Assembly (NCBI GenBank): GCA_016280915.1
Contig: JAEEHQ010000003.1
Span: forward strand, 1-64,000
Source: Bacteroidales bacterium
GTDB lineage: Bacteria > Bacteroidota > Bacteroidia > Bacteroidales > P3
Length of the DNA stretch: 64,000 bases
Reading direction: 5' to 3'
Part shown: piece after piece, positions 19,300 through 27,744 of the stretch
How the letters are laid out: every line of letters begins with the position of its first letter
Numbering within the stretch: the stretch's first letter is position 1
Made by a program: the position numbers and the translations under genes
The notes under the pieces: model-generated
Database searches by the model: none
The model's input: only the letters and a program-made list of their open reading frames with translations
What the model was told of the DNA's origin: nothing

Positions 19300-21072
19300 T
19301 TAAAGTCCATAATTCTTTTTTGACTTGTCAAAGTAATGGGTGTGCAGCAGGTGGTGAGCCTTTTCGCCACAGGGTTCGCCCAGATATTCTTTGTAAAGCT
19401 GTTTGATGTAGGGGTTCTCGTGCGATTTGCGGATGGGCATGCTGGAGTCCTCTTCGTAGATGGCGTTGAGACGTTTCTCGACCTTGGAGAAGTCGCCATG
19501 GTGGTAGGGCTGACCGGCACCACCCACGCAGCCGCCGGGGCAGGCCATGATTTCGATGGCGTGGAAGAATTCCTCGCCCTTGCGCACCTTGTCGAGCAGT
19601 TTGCGGGCGTTGCCCAAGCCATGTGCGATGCCGATGCGGATGGGAGTGCCGTCGAAGTCGACGGTGGCTTCGCGCACGCCGGTAAGGCCACGCAACTGTT
19701 GGAAGTCGACCTTGCCGAGGGCTTTCTTGGTGTAAAGTTCGTAGGCGGTGCGGGTGGCAGCCTCGATGACACCGCCGGTGGCACCGAAGATGGCGGCAGC
19801 ACCAGTACTCTCACCGAGAGGACGGTCGAACTCGCCATTGGGAAGCTGGTCGAACTTGATGCCGAGGTAGCGGATCATATCGGCCAACTCGCGGGTGGTG
19901 AGCGAGATGTCCACGTCGGGGTTGCCGTTCACCTGGAACTCGTCGCGCTTGCACTCGTACTTCTTGGCCACGCAGGGCATGATGGCAACGACCACCAGGT
20001 CTTCGCGGCTGATGCCCAGCTTTTCGGCCCAGTAGTTCTTGGCGATGGCGCCGAACATCATCATGGGGCTCTTGGCGGTGGAGGGCACATCGAGCATCTC
20101 GGGGTAGTAGGTCTCGAAGAAGTTGACCCAACCGGGGCAGCAGGAGGTCATGATGGGCAGGCGGACCGACTTGTCGCCAGCCTGGTAGCGGGCGATGCGG
20201 TCGAGCATTTCGGTGCCTTCCTCCATGATGGTGAGGTCGGCAGCGAAGTCGGTGTCGAACACATAGTTGAAACCGAGCTGACGCAGGGCGGTAACCATCT
20301 TGCCGGTGACGCGGGAGCCAGGCTCCATGCCGAACTCTTCGCCCAGGGCGACGCGGACAGCGGGAGCGGTCTGCACGATGACGGTTTTCTTGGGGTTGTT
20401 GAGGGCCTTCATCACGTCGCGGGTGTTGTCGACTTCGCTGAGGGCGCCGACGGGGCAGGCCTGGACGCACTGGCCGCACATGACGCAGGTGCTGTCCTCG
20501 AGTTTCTGCTCGAAGGCGGTGCCCACCACAGCCTCGAAGCCGCGGTTGATGGCGGAGAGTGCGCCGACGGTCTGCATTTGGTTGCAGACGGTCTCGCAGC
20601 GGCGGCACATGATGCACTTGTTCATGTCGCGGATGATGGCGGCAGAGATATCTTTCTTATATACGGACTTGGAACCGCTGTAGGTGATTTCGCGGAGACC
20701 GAGGTCCAGAGCCAGTTTCTGCAGCTCGCACTTACCGGCCTGAGGGCAGACCAAGCAGTCTGACGGGTGGTCGGAGAGGAGCAGGTCGACCACGGTGCGG
20801 CGGGCCATGATGACGCGCAGGGTGTGTGTGTGGATGACCATGCCCTCTTTGCACTCGGTGTAGCAGGAGGGGACGAGGTTTTTGCTGCCCTCAACCTCTA
20901 CAACGCAGACACGGCAGGAGCCGGGTTTGTTTTCGATGCCCTGACCTTCCAGCTTGTAATGGCAGAGCGTGGGGATTGCTATACCGATGCTTTTGGCAGC
21001 CTCCAAAATGGTGGTACCTTTGGGGACTTGCAGAAAATGGCCATCGATTGTTAAGGCTATCATTGTTTCCAT
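19300..21072 (-). CDS. hydA: [FeFe] hydrogenase catalytic subunit (group A, bifurcating type)
   Basis: Canonical H-cluster motifs 'TSCCPGWVNFFE', 'MPCVAKKYE', 'EIMACPGGCVGGAGQP' plus N-terminal 2Fe-2S and 4Fe-4S clusters. Confidence 0.95.
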   Translation of the reverse strand: METMIALTIDGHFLQVPKGTTILEAAKSIGIAIPTLCHYKLEGQGIENKPGSCRVCVVEVEGSKNLVPSCYTECKEGMVIHTHTLRVIMARRTVVDLLLSDHPSDCLVCPQAGKCELQKLALDLGLREITYSGSKSVYKKDISAAIIRDMNKCIMCRRCETVCNQMQTVGALSAINRGFEAVVGTAFEQKLEDSTCVMCGQCVQACPVGALSEVDNTRDVMKALNNPKKTVIVQTAPAVRVALGEEFGMEPGSRVTGKMVTALRQLGFNYVFDTDFAADLTIMEEGTEMLDRIARYQAGDKSVRLPIMTSCCPGWVNFFETYYPEMLDVPSTAKSPMMMFGAIAKNYWAEKLGISREDLVVVAIMPCVAKKYECKRDEFQVNGNPDVDISLTTRELADMIRYLGIKFDQLPNGEFDRPLGESTGAAAIFGATGGVIEAATRTAYELYTKKALGKVDFQQLRGLTGVREATVDFDGTPIRIGIAHGLGNARKLLDKVRKGEEFFHAIEIMACPGGCVGGAGQPYHHGDFSKVEKRLNAIYEEDSSMPIRKSHENPYIKQLYKEYLGEPCGEKAHHLLHTHYFDKSKKNYGL

Positions 21073-21080
21073 TACTTATC

Positions 21081-22958
21081 TTATTTAATTTGAATAGCGT
21101 TAAACTTACATTTAGTGACACAGGTGCCGCACTTGATACAGGTTTCTTGGTCGATGAAGTGAGGCATTTTGCGTTCGCCGGAGATGGCTTCGACGGGGCA
21201 GTTGCGTGCGCAGGCACCACAGCCGATGCAGACAGCCTTGTTGATTTCGTAGTGAATCAGGTCCTTGCAGACACCGGCACGGCATTTCTTGTCGACCACG
21301 TGCTCCACATACTCGTCCCAGAAGTTGTCGAGGGTGGAGAGGATGGGGTTGGGGGAGGACTGGCCAAGGCCGCAGAGTGCTGTGTCTTTGATATTAATGG
21401 AAAGGTTACGCAGTTTTTCCAGGTCTTCCATGGTACCCTTGCCCTTGGTAATCTTGTCGAGCATCTCGGCAAGACGTTTGTTGCCGATGCGGCAGGGGTT
21501 GCACTTGCCGCAGGACTCGGGAACGGTGAAGTCGAGGTAGAACTTGGCGATGGAGACCATGCAGGAGGTCTCGTCCATGATAACCATACCGCCAGATCCC
21601 ATCATGGAGCCGGCAGCGGTGAGGGATTTGTAGTCGATGGGGATGTCGAGATGCTTCTCGGTGAGGCAGCCGCCAGAAGGACCGCCGGTCTGCACGGCTT
21701 TGAATTTCTTGTTGTCCTTGATGCCGCCACCAATCTCGTAGATAATCTCGCGCAGGGTGGTGCCCATGGGAACCTCAATGAGGCCCACATTGTTCACCTG
21801 ACCAGCCAGAGCAAACACCTTGGTGCCTTTGGAGTTGGCCGTTCCGATGCTGCTGAACCACTCGGCACCCTTGCGGATGATGATGGGGATGTTGGCATAG
21901 GTCTCGACGTTGTTGACGTTGGTGGGCTTCATGTTGTAGCCCTTCTCGGAGGTTCGTGGGGGTTTGAAGGTGGGCTCGCCACGTTTGCCCTCCATGGAGT
22001 GGATGAGGGCAGTGGCCTCGCCGCAGACGAAGGCACCTGCACCGTAGCGGAGCTCGATGTCGAAGTTGAAGCCGGTGCCCAGGATGTTCTCGCCGAGGAG
22101 ACCGTACTCCTTGGCCTGATCGATGGCCACGTGGAGGCGATGGACGGCCATGGGGTATTCGGCACGGATGTAGATGAGACCTTTGTCAGCACCCACGGCG
22201 TAGCCGCCAATGGCCATAGCCTCGAGGACAGAGTGGGGGTCGCCCTCCAAGATGGAGCGGTCCATGAAGGCACCCGGGTCGCCCTCGTCGGCGTTGCAGA
22301 CCATGTATTTCTGGTCGCCTTTGGCACGAGCGGTGGCAGCCCATTTCTTACCTGTGGGGAAACCAGCACCGCCACGGCCGCCAAGGCCGGACTCGGTGAC
22401 GATTTCGACAACCTTCTCGGGGGTGTACTCGGTGAGGCACTTGGCTAGGGCCAGATAGCCCTCGCAAGCGATGTATTCCTCGATGTTCTCGGCATCTATC
22501 ACGCCGCAGTTGCGGAGCGCGATGCGCATCTGTTTTTTGTAGAAGCCGATGTTCTCTGACTCTTCGATGGTCTCTTCGGTGTCTGGGTCGGTGTAGAGGA
22601 GGTGCTCGACACGATTGCCGTTGATGATGTGGGTCTCGATGATGTCCTCAACATCTTCAGCAGCCACTTCGGTGTAGAAGGTGTTGTCGGGCATGATCTT
22701 GACGATGGGACCTCTCTCGCAGAAGCCGAAGCAGCCGGTGCGGACAACTTTGACTTTGTCCTGAAGGCCGTGGGCTTCGATGGACTTGCGTAAGTTCTCA
22801 ATGATAGGGACGCTGCCAGAGGCGGCACAACCTGTATCACCACAGACTAAGATGGTTTTGGTGCCGGAGGGACGCTTGGGACCCTTACGGTCGGCCATGA
22901 TTGGCTGGGAAGCCTCGTAAAGGGCTTGCAAATCGGCCAATGATTTTAGTTTTGCCAT
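21081..22958 (-). CDS. hydB: NADH-dependent [FeFe] hydrogenase subunit, NuoF-like
   Basis: 625 aa; 'GRGGAGFPTGKKW', 'NADEGDPGAFMDRSILEGDPHSVLE', 'ESCGKCNPCRIG', C-terminal 2x[4Fe-4S]. Confidence 0.95.
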   Translation of the reverse strand: MAKLKSLADLQALYEASQPIMADRKGPKRPSGTKTILVCGDTGCAASGSVPIIENLRKSIEAHGLQDKVKVVRTGCFGFCERGPIVKIMPDNTFYTEVAAEDVEDIIETHIINGNRVEHLLYTDPDTEETIEESENIGFYKKQMRIALRNCGVIDAENIEEYIACEGYLALAKCLTEYTPEKVVEIVTESGLGGRGGAGFPTGKKWAATARAKGDQKYMVCNADEGDPGAFMDRSILEGDPHSVLEAMAIGGYAVGADKGLIYIRAEYPMAVHRLHVAIDQAKEYGLLGENILGTGFNFDIELRYGAGAFVCGEATALIHSMEGKRGEPTFKPPRTSEKGYNMKPTNVNNVETYANIPIIIRKGAEWFSSIGTANSKGTKVFALAGQVNNVGLIEVPMGTTLREIIYEIGGGIKDNKKFKAVQTGGPSGGCLTEKHLDIPIDYKSLTAAGSMMGSGGMVIMDETSCMVSIAKFYLDFTVPESCGKCNPCRIGNKRLAEMLDKITKGKGTMEDLEKLRNLSINIKDTALCGLGQSSPNPILSTLDNFWDEYVEHVVDKKCRAGVCKDLIHYEINKAVCIGCGACARNCPVEAISGERKMPHFIDQETCIKCGTCVTKCKFNAIQIK

Positions 22959-23013
22959 GTTGTCTTTGTGTTTTTATGAAGGATTAATAATATACATATA
23001 CATTGCAACGTCT

Positions 23014-23064
23014 TTGTGCATAATGGCTTACACATAACGCGCAATCTTTCGTCATAACGCACAA
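23014..23064 (-). promoter_or_regulatory. Candidate operator of the hydrogenase operon (inverted repeat)
   Basis: TTGTGCATAATG (23014-23025) and CATAACGCACAA (23053-23064) are 10/12 inverted repeats, with a third CATAACGCG at 23033; overlaps a minus-strand TATTTTTG-type -7 element at 23062-23069. Confidence 0.4.
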
Positions 23065-23130
23065 AAATACAAAAAAATTAGATATTTACAATCTTTTGGC
23101 TATATTTTTTGTGAAAAATAAGTTTCTAAG

Positions 23131-23236
23131 TTGGGATTTTGAGAGCGCGTGTCTCCGACACGCTGAGTTATATCTACTTATGTGCCCCACACAAAAAGAG
23201 GGTTCTCCCATTCAGTCGCGCACTCTTTTTATGCGG
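23131..23236. repeat. Dispersed composite repeat, single-unit copy
   Basis: Reverse complement CGCGACTGAATGGGAGAACCCTCTTTTTGTGTGGGGCACATAAGTAGATATAACTCAGCGTGTCGGAGACACGC aligns to 60524-60592. Confidence 0.75.
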
Positions 23237-23310
23237 GGATATTGAGAGTAAGGCCCCCCGAGCCTTTTTTCGTTTTACCTTATTTTTTGTCGTTACTTAA
23301 GGGCGCTTGA

Positions 23311-24021
23311 CTATAGTTTTCCACAAATGAGGAAGTCTTTCATCAGGTTTAAATACCAGTCGGAGCGGGTGTGGTCGCTGTTGCGCATGCAGAAGACTTC
23401 ATCTTGCGGTTGGCTGACAATGCCTTTTTTTAGGATTAAGACATGCCGTTTGGGACCTTTTTGGGGGTTTGTTTTGATGATATAGTTGTGTTGGATGGAG
23501 AAACCTGTTTGGCGGCTGATAGTCAGGAAGTCCTGGAGCACTTCGGGCGGGATGCATACGGAGAATAGTCCGTCTTCTTCCAGTAGCCCGTATGCCCCTT
23601 GGATGAGGATGGTGAAAGGGAGACTGGAGGTGTGGCGCGCACGGGTGCGTGCGGGATTGGGGCACTCCAGACTTCGGTGGAAATAGGGCGGATTGCAGAC
23701 AATACAGTCGAAGGACGGCTCGGGATGGGCAATAAGGTAGTCTTGCAATGATATGTGCTGCAGTTTGATGCGGTGGCTCCATTTCGATTGGGCGAAGTTC
23801 AGCTGGGCATCCTTCACAGCATTTTCATCAATCTCGATGGCTGTGATTTGGGCCTCGGGATATCGTTGTGCCAGCATGAGGGCGAGGACTCCAGTTCCGG
23901 TGCCGATGTCCAAAATTCGGTTGCCTCCCGCGCACAAAGCACCCAGCAGGTCGCTGTCGGTGCCTACTTTCATGGCGGCATGGTCTTGATGGATGTCGAA
24001 TTGCTGGAAATGGAAAGGCAT
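23311..24021 (-). CDS. tRNA1(Val) (adenine(37)-N6)-methyltransferase TrmN6-like
   Basis: 'RILDIGTGTGVLALMLAQR' and 'FDCIVCNPPYFHRSLECP'. Confidence 0.88.
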   Translation of the reverse strand: MPFHFQQFDIHQDHAAMKVGTDSDLLGALCAGGNRILDIGTGTGVLALMLAQRYPEAQITAIEIDENAVKDAQLNFAQSKWSHRIKLQHISLQDYLIAHPEPSFDCIVCNPPYFHRSLECPNPARTRARHTSSLPFTILIQGAYGLLEEDGLFSVCIPPEVLQDFLTISRQTGFSIQHNYIIKTNPQKGPKRHVLILKKGIVSQPQDEVFCMRNSDHTRSDWYLNLMKDFLICGKL

Positions 24022-24027
24022 GGGTTT

Positions 24028-24681
24028 CTATTGGGTTGTTTCGACGATAGGAACTAATTGGTTGAAGTGGTCGATGATGTAGTTGGGGGTGGAGGCGAGG
24101 AGTTGGTGGCGAGAGTGGTTGCCATAAGTGACGGCGACTGTGGGGCAATGGGCTTTGCGACCCATCTCGATGTCGAAGATGGTGTCGCCCACTACTAAGG
24201 TCTCATTGGCGCGTGTTCCCATGCGTTCCATGAGCACCAAGGCCATGTCGGGTGCCGGCTTGGGTCTCAACGGGTGGGTGTCGGCCGTGATGATGGTTTC
24301 GAAATAGTGCTGCAAATGATGTCGTTGCAAGATGCTGTCTAACGAGAATTTATTGCGACTGGTGCAGATGGCCATTCGGACTTTCTTCTTATTGAGTAGG
24401 GCCAGCGTCTCGGGCACTTGGGGAAAGATGCCGATGTGGCCTATCTCGTAAATGGGGAAGAGCCGCCGGTAGGTCTCTGCCCCCGCGAGCGCTTCGGAAT
24501 CGTTGAAATTGCCAAGGATTTGCACGCAGTCTTTTAATGGAAGTCCGATGGTTTGCCGCACAGCCTCTTCGGTTGGGATGTCTTTGCCCAAGGCTTCAAA
24601 TGTTTTCTGCATGGTCAGCACGATGCCTGGGGCGGTGTCGGCCAAGGTTCCGTCAAAGTCGAATAGTATTGCTTTAATCAT
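24028..24681 (-). CDS. HAD-family phosphatase (phosphoglycolate phosphatase-like)
   Basis: 'ILFDFDGTLADTAPGIVLT...TSRNK...KPAPDM...VVGDTIFDIEMG'. Confidence 0.87.
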   Translation of the reverse strand: MIKAILFDFDGTLADTAPGIVLTMQKTFEALGKDIPTEEAVRQTIGLPLKDCVQILGNFNDSEALAGAETYRRLFPIYEIGHIGIFPQVPETLALLNKKKVRMAICTSRNKFSLDSILQRHHLQHYFETIITADTHPLRPKPAPDMALVLMERMGTRANETLVVGDTIFDIEMGRKAHCPTVAVTYGNHSRHQLLASTPNYIIDHFNQLVPIVETTQ

Positions 24682-24894
24682 TGCTTATTGGCAGTTGGCA
24701 CTTTTGCTTGGTGAGTTTTGAAAATGAGAGGATTATCATTTCGGCTCATCGTTTCCTTCTTTTGCAAAGATACGATTTTATGGCAATTACACAAAAAACT
24801 CCACGCAAAGCGAAGTTAGCGATTTGGCGAAGCCGTATGGCTGGCGGCTGGCTGTTTCTTGCAGTTGGGCCATTCTTTTTTTATAGAATTATAC

Positions 24895-24924
24895 TTTCTA
24901 TATCATAAAAATTACGTATATTTG
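24895..24924 (+). promoter_or_regulatory. Bacteroidota-type promoter of glyA
   Basis: TTTC-N18-TATATTTG, about 40 bp upstream of the glyA ATG. Confidence 0.5.
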
Positions 24925-24964
24925 CAAATCTAAAATTTAATAATATTTAATACATATATTTGAT

Positions 24965-26245
24965 ATGCAAAGAGATACTCAAATTTTCGACCTCATCCAG
25001 AAGGAGAGAGAACGTCAGACCAAAGGCATTGAACTCATTGCCTCTGAGAATTTCGTAAGTGACCAGGTGATGGAAGCCATGGGTTCCGTCATGACCAACA
25101 AATATGCCGAGGGCTATCCCGGAAAACGTTACTATGGCGGTTGCCAGGTAGTGGACCAGAGCGAGACCATCGCTATCGAACGTGCCAAGAAGCTCTATGG
25201 TGCTGAATGGGCTAACGTGCAGCCCCACAGCGGTGCTCAGGCCAACATGGCTGTCTTTATGGCATGCCTCAAGGCTGGCGACACTTTCATGGGTATGAAC
25301 CTCGACCACGGTGGCCACCTCAGCCACGGCAGCCCTGTCAACTTCAGCGGCTTGATGTTCAACGTTGTTGACTACGGCGTGAAGGAAGACACCGGCACCA
25401 TCGACTACGACCAGATGGAACAGCGTGCCATGGAGCACAAGCCCAAACTGATCATCGGTGGCGGTTCTGCTTACAGCCGCGACATCGACTGGGAGCGCAT
25501 GCGTGCCATCGCCGATAAGTGCGGTGCCATCCTCATGGGCGACATCAGCCATCCCAGCGGTCTTATCGCCAAGGGCCACCTCACCAACGCCGTGAAGTAT
25601 TGCCACATCGTCACCACCACCACCCACAAGACCCTCCGCGGACCTCGCGGCGGTATGATCCTCCTTGGTAAGGATTTTGAGAATCCTTGGGGGAAGACCA
25701 CTCCTAAGGGCCAGATTAAGATGATGAGCGCTCTGCTGGACAGCGCCGTCTTCCCCGGCACCCAGGGCGGTCCTCTCGAGCACGTGATTGCCGCTAAGGC
25801 TGTTGCTTTCGGTGAGGCTCTGACCGACGATTACGACCGCTACATCATCCAGGTGATGAAGAACGCAAAGGCTATGGCAGAATGCTTTGTTGAGAAGGGC
25901 TATAAGGTCATCTCCGGCGGTACCGACAACCACCTCATGCTCATCGACCTTCGCACCAAGTTCCCCGATATGACTGGTAAGGAAGCTGAGAACGCTCTGG
26001 TTGCTGCCGACATCACCATCAACAAGAACATGGTTCCCTTCGACAGCCGTAGCGCTTTCAAGACCTCCGGTCTGCGTGTCGGCACCCCCGCCATCACCAC
26101 TCGTGGCTTGAAGGAAGGCGATATGAAGGGTATCGTCGAACTGATCGACAACGTCCTCAACCACCACACCGATGAGAAGGTTATTGCTGAAACTCGCGGC
26201 ATTGTCAACGAGATGATGCAGAACCGTCCTCTCTTCGCTTGGTAG
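24965..26245 (+). CDS. glyA: Serine hydroxymethyltransferase
   Basis: '[38 protein letters not shown]' and '[15 protein letters not shown]'. Confidence 0.97.
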   Translation: MQRDTQIFDLIQKERERQTKGIELIASENFVSDQVMEAMGSVMTNKYAEGYPGKRYYGGCQVVDQSETIAIERAKKLYGAEWANVQPHSGAQANMAVFMACLKAGDTFMGMNLDHGGHLSHGSPVNFSGLMFNVVDYGVKEDTGTIDYDQMEQRAMEHKPKLIIGGGSAYSRDIDWERMRAIADKCGAILMGDISHPSGLIAKGHLTNAVKYCHIVTTTTHKTLRGPRGGMILLGKDFENPWGKTTPKGQIKMMSALLDSAVFPGTQGGPLEHVIAAKAVAFGEALTDDYDRYIIQVMKNAKAMAECFVEKGYKVISGGTDNHLMLIDLRTKFPDMTGKEAENALVAADITINKNMVPFDSRSAFKTSGLRVGTPAITTRGLKEGDMKGIVELIDNVLNHHTDEKVIAETRGIVNEMMQNRPLFAW

Positions 26246-26260
26246 TAGATTACCCGCATA

Positions 26261-26428
26261 TAGGAAGCTGTTTGAATTTAATTCAATGTTTTTCTTAAAG
26301 CACATATACGGCATCTTTTTCTCCTTGTTTCGGTTACAATGGAACCCCATTGCGCCCTCAAAAAGGAGTAATATCTGCTCGCCTATCTGCATAATAAAAT
26401 TCATCAATCAAATTTAAACAGCTTCTTA
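26261..26428. mobile_element. MITE-like element
   Basis: Terminal inverted repeats TAGGAAGCTGTTTGAATTT (26261-26279) and AAATTTAAACAGCTTCTTA (26410-26428), 17/19 match; 168 bp, no ORF of its own. Confidence 0.6.
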
Positions 26429-26460
26429 AAGGGGTCGCTGCGCAAAGTGACCCCTTTCTT
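26428..26460 (+). terminator. Terminator downstream of glyA and the MITE-like element
   Basis: AAAGGGGTC-gctgcgcaaagt-GACCCCTTTCTT. Confidence 0.75.
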
Positions 26461-26475
26461 ATATTCCCAAATAGA

Positions 26476-26625
26476 ATGACCCGAGAGTACGAGGACAATA
26501 AACGCAATCAGGATGACTTTTGGTCGTCTCCCAGCGGTAGGCTGCTGCTTGCTGTTATTAAAACGGTGGTGATTATTGGCTGCTTTCTGTCCCTGCTGAT
26601 AGCCATTTTTGGTCGTTTTATGTAG
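26476..26625 (+). CDS. Small single-TM protein (49 aa)
   Basis: MTREYEDNKRNQDDFWSSPSGRLLLAVIKTVVIIGCFLSLLIAIFGRFM; acidic N-terminus then TM helix; below the ORF-track cutoff. Confidence 0.5.
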   Translation: MTREYEDNKRNQDDFWSSPSGRLLLAVIKTVVIIGCFLSLLIAIFGRFM

Positions 26626-26655
26626 GAAGGTTTAACAAATGAAAAACAACAACAA

Positions 26656-27669
26656 ATGAATATTCTTGTAACGGGAGGAGCCGGCTTCATCGGTTCCCAC
26701 ACCTTGATAGAACTCTATGCCGCAGGGCATACCGCCGTGGTGGTTGACAACCTCAGCAATTCCAATCCCGAGTCGCTCCGTCGGGTGGCTAAGATTGTTG
26801 GTGTCGACAACATACCTTTCTTCAAACTGGATATCCGCGACCGAGAGGGATTGAACGGTCTGATGGCTCAACAGCGTTTTGATGCCTGCATCCATTTTGC
26901 CGGACTCAAGGCCGTTGGTGAGAGTGTGGAAAAGCCTTGGGAGTATTATGAGAATAACATCAGCGGCACACTCACCTTGGTGGATGTGATGCGCAAGCAT
27001 GGTTGCAAGAACATCATCTTCTCTTCCAGCGCCACGGTTTACGGCGACCCTGTCGAGATTCCCATCACCGAACAATGTCCCAAGGGACAATGCACCAATC
27101 CTTACGGTTGGACCAAGAGCATGCTCGAGCAGGTGCTGATGGACATGCAGAAGGCCGACCCCGAATGGAATGTGGTCCTCCTGCGCTATTTCAACCCTGT
27201 TGGAGCCCACCCCAGTGGCTTGATTGGCGAAAATCCCAACGGTATCCCCAATAACCTCATGCCCTATATCACCCAGGTGGCTGTGGGCAAACGTCCCGAG
27301 CTGGGCGTTTTTGGCAACGATTACGACACCCCCGACGGTACGGGTGTGCGCGACTACATCCATGTTGTCGACCTTGCCAAGGGCCATGTCTGTGCCCTCA
27401 AGGCCATCGGTCGCAAGTGTGGCCTTGCTGTTTACAACCTGGGTACCGGTCACGGCTACAGTGTGCTCGACATGGTGAATGCCTTTGTCAAAGTGAATGG
27501 GGTGAAGGTGCCTTACAGCATCAAGCCCCGTCGTGCTGGCGATATAGCCACCTGCTACAGCAATCCTGCCAAAGCCGAGAAGGAGCTGGGGTGGAAAGCC
27601 CAGTACGGCATCGAAGAGATGGTTCGCGATTCGTGGAATTGGCAGAAACTCAACCCCGAAGGTTTTTAA
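26656..27669 (+). CDS. galE: UDP-glucose 4-epimerase
   Basis: 'NILVTGGAGFIGSHT', 'FSSSATVYGDP', 'NPYGWTKSMLEQ'. Confidence 0.96.
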   Translation: MNILVTGGAGFIGSHTLIELYAAGHTAVVVDNLSNSNPESLRRVAKIVGVDNIPFFKLDIRDREGLNGLMAQQRFDACIHFAGLKAVGESVEKPWEYYENNISGTLTLVDVMRKHGCKNIIFSSSATVYGDPVEIPITEQCPKGQCTNPYGWTKSMLEQVLMDMQKADPEWNVVLLRYFNPVGAHPSGLIGENPNGIPNNLMPYITQVAVGKRPELGVFGNDYDTPDGTGVRDYIHVVDLAKGHVCALKAIGRKCGLAVYNLGTGHGYSVLDMVNAFVKVNGVKVPYSIKPRRAGDIATCYSNPAKAEKELGWKAQYGIEEMVRDSWNWQKLNPEGF

Positions 27670-27688
27670 TGACCATTCCTACTAATCA

Positions 27689-27716
27689 TAAAGCCACCAT
27701 CAGGGTGGCTTTTATT
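27689..27716 (+). terminator. Terminator after galE
   Basis: AAAGCCACC-atca-GGGTGGCTTTT. Confidence 0.75.
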
Positions 27717-27744
27717 ATATAGTTCCAATTATAATATAATAAAG

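Noticed and set aside
19336-22448. Long plus-strand ORFs (475 and 490 aa) opposite hydA and hydB
   Set aside because: Antisense to clearly recognised genes with conserved motifs; open only because of codon bias, and low-complexity His/Gly/Val-rich.
24947-26407. 486-aa minus-strand ORF opposite glyA
   Set aside because: Antisense shadow of glyA; its N-terminal part only reads through the MITE-like element.
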